A stretch of 20,857 nucleotides of DNA from DATLFQ01 sp035540915 (GTDB lineage: Bacteria > Actinomycetota > Acidimicrobiia > Acidimicrobiales > GCA-2861595): the NCBI GenBank assembly GCA_035540915.1, contig DATLFQ010000024.1:1-20857 (forward strand), in the 5' to 3' direction. Below the pieces are notes generated by a model. It worked only from the letters and a program-made list of their open reading frames with translations. It had not been told where the DNA came from and did no database searches. The position numbers were made by a program, and so were the translations under genes. Positions within the stretch are counted from its first letter, which is position 1, and the number at the start of each line of letters is the position of its first letter. Below are positions 12,521-19,302 of this stretch, piece by piece.

Positions 12521-14401
12521 CTACTCAAGCGTGCAGCCGCAGGAGTTGACCTCTCGGGTGATGGTGCCGTGGCCGGTGTCCATGTGCGTGGTGCACGGCA
12601 TGCAGGGGTCGAAGCTGCGGATGGCCCGCAGGACGTCGATGCCCTTGACCTGCTCGTCGGGCACCGACTCCAGGATCGGCGTGTCGACGATGGCCTGCTC
12701 GTAGGGACCGAGGCCGCCGAAGGGGTCGCGGGGAGCGGCGTTGAGGGTCGACGGGGTCGTGATCTGGTAGTTGACGATCCGGCCCTTGTCCATGTGCATC
12801 CAGTGGACGATCCACCCGCGGCCCGCCTCCCAGAAGCCCACGCCCAGGCGCTCGTCCTGGGGCAGCTTGTAGGGCGTGTGGACCTTGGTCTCCCCACGGC
12901 GCCAGTACTCCAGCGCCTGCAGCATGCAGTTCATGCCGATGGCGGCGGTGAAGGCGGTGGCGTAGGCCCGGGCCCGGTTGCGCTCAAGAGCGCACAGGGT
13001 GCGGGGAACCTTCCAGAACAGCTCCTCCTCCGGGAGGCCGTGGCGGGGGATGACCATGCGGATGCCGTCGCCGGTCGCCTGGTAGAAGGGGTTCGGGCGG
13101 TGCAGCTGGGCCAGCGCGGTCGACCACATGCGGCCGTACACACCGGTCTCGATGGTGCGACGGTCCCACCGCGGGGCGGTGTCCCAGGTGTACTTGCCCC
13201 GGAAGTCCGTGGCAGACGGCTTGGGGATGGTGACCTTGTTCCACGGGTGGTGGGGCGAGATCGGGTTGCCCAGGGGGTCGGTGCGGAAGCGCGGGCCGCC
13301 GGAGCGGGTCCAGTCCTCGTAGAACGAGTGCTCGATGAACTCCTCGAACCCGATGTTGATGTCGGTCAGCTTGGTGGTGACGAGCTTGCCGTCGATGATC
13401 ATGCCCGGGCTCGACCAGCGGGCCTCGCCCCAGCGGTTGCAGTTGGCGTAGGTCGAGTCCATGATCTCGGAGTTGTCCCAGATACCGGTCTGGGCCAGGT
13501 TGCACTCGCGGGCGCCGACCTGCTCGTAGTCGGGGTTGTGCTCCAGGAAGAAGTCCATCAGGTCGTCCCAGATGCGGCAGGTGACCTTGGCGAAGTCGAA
13601 GATCTTGCCGAGCTGGGTGTAGTACTCGTTGAACGACGAGGTCGAGATGGTGGTCGACATGCCGCCCGGCACGATGGTCGACGGGTGTGGGTACTTGCCG
13701 AACATGAGCATGCACATGATCCGGCCGACCCGGGTCCACTCCAGGGCCTCCAGGTAGATCTGGCCCGTGAGCGGGTTCATGGCGTCCATGATGTCCTTGA
13801 TGGTGCGGTACCCGTGGAGGTCCGCATGGGGGGCCAGCGTGGTCTCGGCCTTGGTCACGATCTCGGGGTTGGTGACCGACACCAGCGAGGTCGAGTAGTC
13901 CGGGCCGGCCAGCAGACCGAGGTGCAGCGGGTTGTCGTAGAACATCTCGGCCACGGCGCCCAGGTTGCGGACCTCGATGCCCAGCGGCGGCGGGTTGATG
14001 CCGAACGCCATGTCGATGCACAGCGCCGAGGTACAGGCGTGCACGGCCCCGCACACACCGCAGGCCCGCGACGTGATGTCGATGGCGTCCCGGGGGTCAC
14101 GGCCCTGCAGGATGACCTCATACCCCCGGAAGAGCATGGCCCGGGCGTGGGCCTCGACGGCCTTGCGGTTCTCCAGGTCCAGCACGGTGTGCACGGCCAG
14201 AGCGCCGGCGACCCGGGTCATGGGGTCGATGTTCCAGTCCCGCAGGCGGGGCGGCGCGGCGAGCTGGGCGCCGGGGCCCTCGTTGCGGCGGACGTACCCC
14301 TTGGGCTCGGCGACCGAGACGGCGTAGGGGTCAGCTACGCCTTCGCGCAGAGTCGCCGTGCCACTGGCGTCGAACTCGATGGGAAGGTTCTTGAAGCACA
14401 T
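12521..14401 (-). CDS. hhyL: [NiFe]-hydrogenase large subunit, group 1h
   Basis: This 626-residue catalytic subunit has both Ni-binding motifs: L1 R112-A-C114-G-V-C117-G-A-V-H121 and L2 D598-P-C-M-P-C603-T-T-H606. All four ligands are ordinary Cys codons, so this is not a [NiFeSe] enzyme. A 20-residue C-terminal extension (M607-E626, ending SCGCTLE) follows His606, the expected cleavage site. CGVCGAVHACTSALCIDMA and the overall pattern fit the group 1h (old group 5) high-affinity H2-oxidising hydrogenases of soil actinobacteria rather than respiratory group 1d. ATG has GGGGGA about 8 nt upstream. It follows the small subunit after a 149-bp gap containing a strong hairpin. It oxidises H2, probably at trace atmospheric levels. 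Confidence 0.95.
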   Translation of the reverse strand: MCFKNLPIEFDASGTATLREGVADPYAVSVAEPKGYVRRNEGPGAQLAAPPRLRDWNIDPMTRVAGALAVHTVLDLENRKAVEAHARAMLFRGYEVILQGRDPRDAIDITSRACGVCGAVHACTSALCIDMAFGINPPPLGIEVRNLGAVAEMFYDNPLHLGLLAGPDYSTSLVSVTNPEIVTKAETTLAPHADLHGYRTIKDIMDAMNPLTGQIYLEALEWTRVGRIMCMLMFGKYPHPSTIVPGGMSTTISTSSFNEYYTQLGKIFDFAKVTCRIWDDLMDFFLEHNPDYEQVGARECNLAQTGIWDNSEIMDSTYANCNRWGEARWSSPGMIIDGKLVTTKLTDINIGFEEFIEHSFYEDWTRSGGPRFRTDPLGNPISPHHPWNKVTIPKPSATDFRGKYTWDTAPRWDRRTIETGVYGRMWSTALAQLHRPNPFYQATGDGIRMVIPRHGLPEEELFWKVPRTLCALERNRARAYATAFTAAIGMNCMLQALEYWRRGETKVHTPYKLPQDERLGVGFWEAGRGWIVHWMHMDKGRIVNYQITTPSTLNAAPRDPFGGLGPYEQAIVDTPILESVPDEQVKGIDVLRAIRSFDPCMPCTTHMDTGHGTITREVNSCGCTLE

Positions 14402-14494
14402 GTTCGCTGTTTCCCCCGTGGTTTTCGATTCGGGTGTGCTGGTTGGTCGCTTCTTCGCTGCCAGGCATTCGGTCGCCCGAGCCTTTCGGTGCGG

Positions 14495-14524
14495 CCGGGG
14501 CGCCCGGATGGGCGGGCACCCCGG
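14495..14524 (-). promoter_or_regulatory. Strong intercistronic hairpin between small and large subunit genes
   Basis: On the minus strand CCGGGG-T-GCCCG pairs with CGGGC-G-CCCCGG over 12 positions (one T-G wobble) around the 6-nt loop CCCATC. It lies 27 nt after the small-subunit stop and 94 nt before the large-subunit start. It could stabilise or process the mRNA, or partly end transcription, and so set the subunit ratio. Confidence 0.5.
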
Positions 14525-14550
14525 CTGCGCCGGAGACTGCTACCGGACGG

Positions 14551-15897
14551 CTAGTTGCCTCGCTTGTTGGTGCCTTCGTGGCTGTGCTGGTACGCCGAGT
14601 AGAACTTGTGGAAGGTCTTCAGCGCACCCTTGGGCGTGGTCTTGGACCGGGCCCAGCCGCTGGAGGTCTCCTTGTCCCACCGGGGCGTCTGGTTCTTGTC
14701 GACGCGGGTCATGTTGCGGGCCCGGCGGATGAAGCCGCCGGTGATCCGGCTGGTGGTGCTGGACAGCAGCGACCCCGGCGAGGTCTCGGTGAACGGGGCG
14801 AACTTGTCCGGGAAGCCCGGCATCGTGCACCCGATGCAGATGCCGCCCAGCTGCATGCAGCCACCGTGGCCGTCGACCATGCCGCGCTCGGCGATGTTGC
14901 ACTGCACGACCGGTCCCCAGCAGCCCAGCTCGACGAGGCACTCCTTGTCGCCGTACTCCTTGGCGAACACGCCCTCCTCGTAGTAGCCGGCCCGCGGGCA
15001 GTGGCGGTGCACCGTCTCGCCGAACAGCCACGCCGGGCGGCCCAGCTCGTCGAACTCCGGCAGCGGGGCCAGGCCGTTGAGGAACAGCAGCGTGGCGGCG
15101 GCGGTCTCGAGGTAGTTGTCGCCGATGGGCGAGCACCCCGGGACGTTGACGACCGGCACGCCGAAGGCGGAGCGGAAGTCCTTGCCCAGGTAGTCCATGA
15201 CGCCCATGGAGTTGGTGACGTTGCCCTTGGCGGCGGGGATGCCGCCCCAGCTGGCGCAGGTGCCGATGGCGATGACCGCCGCCGAGCCGGGGGCCAGGCG
15301 GTCGAGCCACTCCAGCGAGGTGATCTGGCGGCCGGTGGCCGGGTCCTCGCCGAGGCCCATCCAGTAGCCGTCGCCGGCGATGGACTCGTCCATGACCGAG
15401 CCCTCCCACGTGATGACGTAGGGGGCGTCGAGTTCGCCGCGCTCGGCCATGAACAGGTTGTGCGTCCACTCCGGCCCGGACTCGGTGGAGACCACCGTGT
15501 GGACCAGCTCGACGCGGGGCAGGCCAGGCACGATGCCCGAGAGCAGGTGCTCCACCCGGGGGTGGGTGCCACCGGAGACGGCCACGGTGCACCCGTCGCA
15601 GGAGCCACCGACCATCCAGATCAGATAGATCTTCTTGAGGGGGCCGATCGACAGGACGTCGGGTGGCTCCTCGTAGGCCCGGCTGCGCACGCCGATGGGC
15701 GCCAGCGGGTCCAGCGGGTCGTAGCCGTCGATCAGGCCGAGGGAGCGCTGGGGAACCTTCCAGCTCTCCATCTCCGAACCTGTGGGGAACGGGCCCGCCT
15801 GCGTGATCGAGACCGAGTCGCCTCGGCCGGACGCGGGCTCGGGGACCGATTCACGGCGAGCTGGGCGAGTGGTCCGCCTCCGTCCGTCTGTTGCCAT
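14551..15897 (-). CDS. hhyS: [NiFe]-hydrogenase small subunit, group 1h
   Basis: This subunit is about 448 residues from ATG 15897, with AGGGGG about 10 nt upstream. It carries the Fe-S relay: proximal motif GGSC100-D-G-C103-TVAVSGG, GTCASWGG, VPGCSPIGDN, then the clustered HRHCPRAGYYEE, ECLVELGCWGP, VQCN, GGCMQLGGICIGCTMPGFPD region for the outer clusters. C-D-G-C at the proximal site is characteristic of group 1h; this type is reported to use an Asp ligand and be O2-insensitive. The first 42 residues are basic and disordered, with no Tat signal visible, so the enzyme is probably cytoplasmic or membrane-associated through partners. A start at M43 (MESWKVPQ) is possible. It is the first gene of the leftward operon. 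Confidence 0.94.
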   Translation of the reverse strand: MATDGRRRTTRPARRESVPEPASGRGDSVSITQAGPFPTGSEMESWKVPQRSLGLIDGYDPLDPLAPIGVRSRAYEEPPDVLSIGPLKKIYLIWMVGGSCDGCTVAVSGGTHPRVEHLLSGIVPGLPRVELVHTVVSTESGPEWTHNLFMAERGELDAPYVITWEGSVMDESIAGDGYWMGLGEDPATGRQITSLEWLDRLAPGSAAVIAIGTCASWGGIPAAKGNVTNSMGVMDYLGKDFRSAFGVPVVNVPGCSPIGDNYLETAAATLLFLNGLAPLPEFDELGRPAWLFGETVHRHCPRAGYYEEGVFAKEYGDKECLVELGCWGPVVQCNIAERGMVDGHGGCMQLGGICIGCTMPGFPDKFAPFTETSPGSLLSSTTSRITGGFIRRARNMTRVDKNQTPRWDKETSSGWARSKTTPKGALKTFHKFYSAYQHSHEGTNKRGN

Positions 15898-15924
15898 GCC
15901 TGGAGAACCCCCTTGTCGGGACTT

Positions 15925-15948
15925 GGTAAGTGTCAACGTACACCTACC
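15925..15948. promoter_or_regulatory. Near-palindromic operator candidate between divergent operons
   Basis: GGTAAGTGT (15925-15933) and ACACCTACC (15940-15948) are complementary at 8 of 9 positions around CAACGT. It lies 28 bp before the hydrogenase small-subunit start and overlaps a minus-strand TTGACA (15936-15931). The TGT...ACA core is of the kind bound by PadR-type regulators, two of which are encoded in this window. Confidence 0.5.
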
Positions 15949-15953
15949 TCTCG

Positions 15954-15982
15954 CTGCCGTCAGCGTCTGCGTGCGGTATTTT
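15954..15982 (+). promoter_or_regulatory. Possible promoter for the rightward operon
   Basis: CTGCCG (15954-15959) and TATTTT (15977-15982) are 17 bp apart. The AT-rich tract TATTTTTA stands out sharply in this GC-rich DNA. It is about 67 bp ahead of the start at 16050. The -35 match is poor. Confidence 0.35.
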
Positions 15983-16049
15983 TAGGGCAGGGCCTGGTTC
16001 GCACCGGGCCTGGACCGCCCGAGATCCGACCTACCCGAGAGGCATGGCA

Positions 16050-16448
16050 ATGGACGGCATGGTGCACCAACCCAAGTCCGAATCGCTGCGCGAACTCTAC
16101 TGGCGCAGCGAGATCCTGCAGGTGATGTACTGGCTGCGGGGCGAGGGGTTCGACGACCAGATGGACGCCCGTGGCCTCGAGCGCTTTCTCGGCGTCGACG
16201 CCGAGGTCGTCGAGCTGTACCTGGAGCGTCTGGTCGAGCAGGGCTACCTCGAGCGGGCCGGCGCCCGCTACGTCCTCTCCGAGGTGGGCGGCCAGGAGGG
16301 CGGGCTCGAGTTCGCCGCCTCGTTCGCCGACCTCAGCCGCCCCACCCACGGCGAGTGCAGCGCCGACTGCTGGTGCCACAACTCCCCCGACGAGGCGGCC
16401 GCCTGCCAGTCCGAGCGGGCCTCGGCCCACGCCGGCCACGACCACTAG
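16050..16448 (+). CDS. Winged-helix-like protein with Cys/His-rich C-terminus
   Basis: This 132-residue protein starts at ATG 16050 with GAGAGG 7 nt upstream; another ATG at 16044 is less well spaced. The N-terminal about 85 residues look like a winged helix: SLRELYWRSEILQVMYWLRGEG, LERFLGVDAEVVELYLERLVEQGYLERAG and a RYVLSEVG strand. The C-terminus has GEC-x3-C-x-C-H (ECSADCWCH) and a further Cys 10 residues on (AAACQ), then a His-rich end (HAGHDH). This is a plausible Ni, Zn or Fe-S site, so a metal- or redox-sensing regulator is a reasonable inference. It is the first gene of the rightward operon, divergent from the hydrogenase. The exact family is not recognised. Confidence 0.78.
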   Translation: MDGMVHQPKSESLRELYWRSEILQVMYWLRGEGFDDQMDARGLERFLGVDAEVVELYLERLVEQGYLERAGARYVLSEVGGQEGGLEFAASFADLSRPTHGECSADCWCHNSPDEAAACQSERASAHAGHDH

Positions 16449-16502
16449 TCCCGCCGCCCGAACACGAACGCCGGCACAGGCACTGACGAGGAAGAAGGCA
16501 CC

Positions 16503-16982
16503 ATGACATCGCAGACCCCATCGCCGGGGCGCTCGGCACGCAACAAGAGCCTCGAGGAACCGCAGGGCGGCCTGCCGCGCAACTACCTCCGGGCCAGCCT
16601 GCTGCTGCTCATCGGCGAGGCGCCCGCCCACGGCTACGATTTGCTGGACCAGATCGCGCAACTCGGGCTGCGCAACGTCGACCCGGGCGGCCTCTACCGC
16701 ACGCTGCGGGTGATGGAGGAGGACGGACTGGTCGCCTCCTGGTGGGAACACTCCACCGCCGGCCCGGCCCGGCGCACCTACCGCCTCACCGCGGAGGGCG
16801 TCGACTGGCTCCACGCCTGGGCCGGCGCCCTGCGCGAGAGCCACCGCTACCTGAGCGCGTACCTGGCCCGCTACGACGCGATCAGCGAGCCGGCACCGCC
16901 GGAGCCCTTGCCGGTCGACGCGGCCGACGCGCCGGCCGGCCGTGCCACCGACGTGCCCACCGACATCGACCTGCGGTCGTAG
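16503..16982 (+). CDS. PadR-family transcriptional regulator
   Basis: This 159-residue protein starts at ATG with GAAGAAGG 4-5 nt upstream. The N-terminal region is the PadR winged helix: LRASLLLLIGEAPAHGYDLLDQI, then DPGGLYRTLRVMEEDGLVASWW and ARRTYRLTAEGVDWL, with a dimerising helix (GALRESHRYLSAYLARYDAI) after it. The last 35 residues are acidic and Pro/Ala-rich. Its winged helix resembles that of the PadR-receiver fusion at 5271-6047, so both may read related operators. The nearest candidate is the near-palindrome upstream of the hydrogenase operon. It lies 54 bp after the Cys-rich protein and 5 bp before the CooC-like ATPase, so the three probably share one transcript. Confidence 0.9.
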   Translation: MTSQTPSPGRSARNKSLEEPQGGLPRNYLRASLLLLIGEAPAHGYDLLDQIAQLGLRNVDPGGLYRTLRVMEEDGLVASWWEHSTAGPARRTYRLTAEGVDWLHAWAGALRESHRYLSAYLARYDAISEPAPPEPLPVDAADAPAGRATDVPTDIDLRS

Positions 16983-16987
16983 GCGCA

Positions 16988-17758
16988 ATGTCCGCACTGC
17001 GCATCGCGCTCGCCGGCAAGGGCGGCGCCGGCAAGACCACGACGTCGGCCACCTTGTCGAGGCTCCTCGCCCGCAGGGGCGCCCAGGTCCTGGTCATCGA
17101 CGGCGACAGCAACCCCAACGTGGGCGTGGCGCTCGGCCTGAGCCACGAGGCGGCCGCCGGCATCCAGCCCCTGCCCCCTGGCCTGGTGTCCCGCCGGCTC
17201 GACGGGCCAGCCCTCAACCACAGCGTGGGCGACGTCGTCGACAAGTTCGGCGCCCGCGGCCCCGACGGCGTGGCCGTCCTGCACATGGCCATGCCGGCGC
17301 ACGCCGACGAGGGCTGCCTGTGCAGCTCCCACGCCACGGTGAGCGCCCTGCTGGCCGACACGCCGGCCGAGCTCGACGTGGTCACCGTGCTGGACCTGGA
17401 GGCGTCGCCCGAGCACTTCAGCCGCGGCACGACCCGCCACGTCGACGCGCTGCTGTTCGTGGTGGAGCCCTACTACCGCTCGATGGAGACGGCCCGCCGC
17501 ATGGGCGAGCTCGCCGCCGAGCTTCCGATCCCCCGGGTGGGCGTGGTGGCCAACAAGCTCCGTTCCCCGAGCGACGACGAGGCCCTGACCGAGTTCTTCG
17601 CCAACCATCACATGACCGTCGAGGGCCGGGTGCCCTGGAGCGACGCGGTGCTCGACGCCGACAAGGCAGGCACGCCGCTGCTCGACTTCGATCCCGACGG
17701 GCCGGTGGTCCGGGCGGTGGCCGAGCTCGCCGAGCGCCTCGTGCCGCTCAGCCGGTGA
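16988..17758 (+). CDS. CooC/MinD-like ATPase with intact CxC
   Basis: This 256-residue P-loop ATPase starts at ATG, 5 bp after the padR stop. It has a deviant Walker A (GKGGAGKTT, residues 10-18), a VIDGDSNPNVGVALGL switch I region, the metal-binding CxC C110-L-C112 followed by SSH, and a VLDLEASPEHFSRG Walker B-type region. CooC proteins insert Ni into CO dehydrogenase; CooC-like proteins beside hydrogenases may serve Ni delivery, which is inference. It is a clear paralogue of the ATPase at 2701-3465, where the first Cys of the same motif is a TGA codon. This copy is the internal control for that reading. No hypB is visible in the window. Confidence 0.9.
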   Translation: MSALRIALAGKGGAGKTTTSATLSRLLARRGAQVLVIDGDSNPNVGVALGLSHEAAAGIQPLPPGLVSRRLDGPALNHSVGDVVDKFGARGPDGVAVLHMAMPAHADEGCLCSSHATVSALLADTPAELDVVTVLDLEASPEHFSRGTTRHVDALLFVVEPYYRSMETARRMGELAAELPIPRVGVVANKLRSPSDDEALTEFFANHHMTVEGRVPWSDAVLDADKAGTPLLDFDPDGPVVRAVAELAERLVPLSR

Positions 17759-17786
17759 GGGCGGCCGGCCCGGGGCCCGACGTCCC

Positions 17787-18104
17787 ATGAACGGCTGGAC
17801 GATCGGCCTGATCGCCGGCGCCGTGGTCATCGTCGCGGTCGGTGGCCTGTGTGCGTTCGTGCTGCGCGCGCTGCAGGCGACGGCCGAGACCACCCAGGAG
17901 CTGGCCCGGGCGCTGGAGCAGGTCCAGGCCAACACCGCCGCGCTGGGCCGGCTCGACCAGGCCGCCTCGTCGATCCAGGAGATGAGCCGCGGCCTGTCGG
18001 CCACGCTCAACGCGAGCCTGGACACGGGCAGGGACGAGAGCCTGGACACGGGCAGGGACGCCGGCCGGCGGGAAGGCGGCGGGCGGGCGCGCAAACGCTC
18101 GTAG
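17787..18104 (+). CDS. Small membrane-anchored coiled-coil protein
   Basis: This 105-residue protein has an N-terminal transmembrane helix (about residues 5-28) followed by a heptad-rich helix (about 30-70: ALQATAETTQELARALEQVQANTAALGRLDQAASSI). The tail is charged, with an 8-residue repeat SLDTGRDE/SLDTGRDA, and ends in a basic cluster (RARKRS). It follows the CooC-like gene by 28 bp without a clear ribosome site. The architecture resembles small DUF948-type anchors and the leftward row of membrane proteins at 1-2578, but there is no matching Cys/His tail. The function is unknown. Confidence 0.66.
   Translation: MNGWTIGLIAGAVVIVAVGGLCAFVLRALQATAETTQELARALEQVQANTAALGRLDQAASSIQEMSRGLSATLNASLDTGRDESLDTGRDAGRREGGGRARKRS
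18014..18061 (+). repeat. Tandem repeat, 24-bp period x2
   Basis: A 22-base block beginning GAGCCTGGACACGGGCAG occurs identically at 18014-18035 and 18038-18059, a period of 24 bp. It keeps frame and encodes the SLDTGRD repeat in the tail of the small coiled-coil protein, so copy number could vary between strains without a frameshift. Confidence 0.85.
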
Positions 18105-18298
18105 CGATCTGCGTCGGAACGATGCGCGGAGGCACCGCCGTAAAGGCGGGGGGCAGGTACCCTGGACGGTGGAGGGCGCCGATGCCGCAGGTCGGGGTCT
18201 CACAGGTGTTTCCAGGTGGTGTTTCTCAGTGTGCCGATCCGCGGTCCCGAGCCCCGGTCCCGGCGTCCGTTCCGGTTTCGTTCTCAGGAGGGTGCGAC

Positions 18299-18577
18299 AT
18301 GTGTCTCGGCATTCCCGGCCAGATCGTGGAGATCGTGAGCCTCGAGGAGCACAAGGCCATCGCCGAGGTCGACGGCGTGCGCCGTGAGGTGAACATCGGT
18401 CTGGTCATGGGCGAGCCCGGCGGCATCTCCGTGGGCGAGTGGGTCCTCATCCACGTCGGCTTCTGCATGAGCAAGATCGACGAGGAGGAGGCCGAGCGCA
18501 CGCTGTCGTTCCTCAAGGACCTCGGCGACATCTACACAGACGAGCTCGACCAGTTCAAGGAGTCCACTCCCCTTTGA
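18299..18577 (+). CDS. hypC: Hydrogenase assembly chaperone HypC
   Basis: This 92-residue protein starts MCLGIPGQIVEI with the essential Cys2 that, in this family, becomes N-terminal and carries the Fe(CN)2CO unit with HypD. The rest is the small beta-barrel: AIAEVDGVRREVNIGLV, VGEWVLIHVGFCMSKIDEEEAE, ending with a helical tail. AGGAGG lies 7 nt upstream. The 194-bp gap before it is the largest in the rightward run. It contains a small 5-bp hairpin (18135-18149), a TACCCT tract and a near-repeat of GGTGTTTC (18207-18225), so hypC may have its own promoter. Its stop overlaps the next gene's TTG start. Confidence 0.95.
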   Translation: MCLGIPGQIVEIVSLEEHKAIAEVDGVRREVNIGLVMGEPGGISVGEWVLIHVGFCMSKIDEEEAERTLSFLKDLGDIYTDELDQFKESTPL

Positions 18578-19302
18578 CGGAGACCGCTTCGAGCACGGCG
18601 CCAGCTCCGGTGGCCGACGCGGTCGGCGGCCTGACCAGCGACCTGGCGCGGGCGTCGCTGTCGCTGGCCCGGCGGTTCGCGGTCGGCGGCACCATGTGGT
18701 GCGCGTCGCCGGCGTGGCCGTTCCACGCCCACCACGTGGCGGTGGAGTTCGTGCACCCGGTCATCGTGGGCAAGCGGGCCCTCCCGGCGGTTGCCGTCCC
18801 GGCCGCCGATGACCTGGTGGCGTCCCTGCGGGCGACCGTGCGCCCGGGCGACATGGTCGTCGCGGTCGCCCCGGCCGACGACCGCTCTGTGGCGTCGGCC
18901 ATGCGGCGCGGCGACGCGTGGGGCGTCGAGACGGTCTGGATCGGCGCCGGTCCCCGGCCGCCGGCCGGGGCCGCCCATCACGTCCTGTGGCTCGCCACCG
19001 GCGACCCGCTGGTGGCGTCGGAGGAGTTCGTGCGGGTCTACCACCTGCTGTGGGAGCTGACCCACGTCTGCTTCGAGCATCCCGGGCTGCTGCGGCCCGA
19101 GGTGTGCACCGACGAGGTGTGCATCACCTGCTCCGACGAGGGTCGCCCGGCCGAGGTGGTGGCGGTGGAGGGCGACGAGGCCGTGGTGCGCACGGCCGAG
19201 GGCCGCGAGCGCATCGACACCAGCTTCATCGACCCGCCCCGCCCGGGCGACCTGCTGCTCGTCCACGCCGGCTCGGCCATCGGCCCCATCCAGGAGCCCT
19301 GA
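18574..19302 (+). CDS. HypC-domain fusion protein (N-terminal SIS-like region plus HypC/HupF domain)
   Basis: This protein is about 242 residues. The start is taken as TTG 18574, overlapping the hypC stop, with AAGGAG 12-13 nt upstream. Residues about 18-165 look like a sugar-isomerase-type or related Rossmann region (FAVGGTMWCASPAWPFHAHHVAVEFVHPVIVGKRALPAVAV, MVVAVAPADDRSV). Residues about 183-238 form a HypC-like barrel: C183-I-T-C186-SDEGRPAEVVAVEGDEAVVRT, then RPGDLLLVHAGSAI. HypC normally uses an N-terminal Cys; here the Cys is internal, so iron-ligand handling must differ. It lies between hypC and a second SIS-type gene and is probably a dedicated maturation factor of this hydrogenase type. 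Confidence 0.82.
   Translation: MTETASSTAPAPVADAVGGLTSDLARASLSLARRFAVGGTMWCASPAWPFHAHHVAVEFVHPVIVGKRALPAVAVPAADDLVASLRATVRPGDMVVAVAPADDRSVASAMRRGDAWGVETVWIGAGPRPPAGAAHHVLWLATGDPLVASEEFVRVYHLLWELTHVCFEHPGLLRPEVCTDEVCITCSDEGRPAEVVAVEGDEAVVRTAEGRERIDTSFIDPPRPGDLLLVHAGSAIGPIQEP

Noticed and set aside
12521..14401. Checked the hydrogenase large subunit for a Sec codon as in [NiFeSe] enzymes
   Set aside because: All four Ni-ligand positions (C114, C117, C600, C603) are ordinary Cys codons and there is no in-frame TGA.
12287..14554. Very long open frame antisense to the hydrogenase large subunit
   Set aside because: Low-complexity Val/Gly/Arg/Asp composition typical of the mirror frame of a GC-rich gene; no motif, and the opposite strand encodes a clear hydrogenase.
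17343..17400. Looked for a SECIS-like hairpin in the Cys-coding CooC paralogue
   Set aside because: The segments at the matching offset do not pair; this serves as a negative comparison only.
18105..18298. Riboswitch or terminator upstream of hypC
   Set aside because: Only a 5-bp hairpin (18135-18149), a TACCCT tract and a short near-repeat are visible; no known riboswitch core or U-tract could be recognised.
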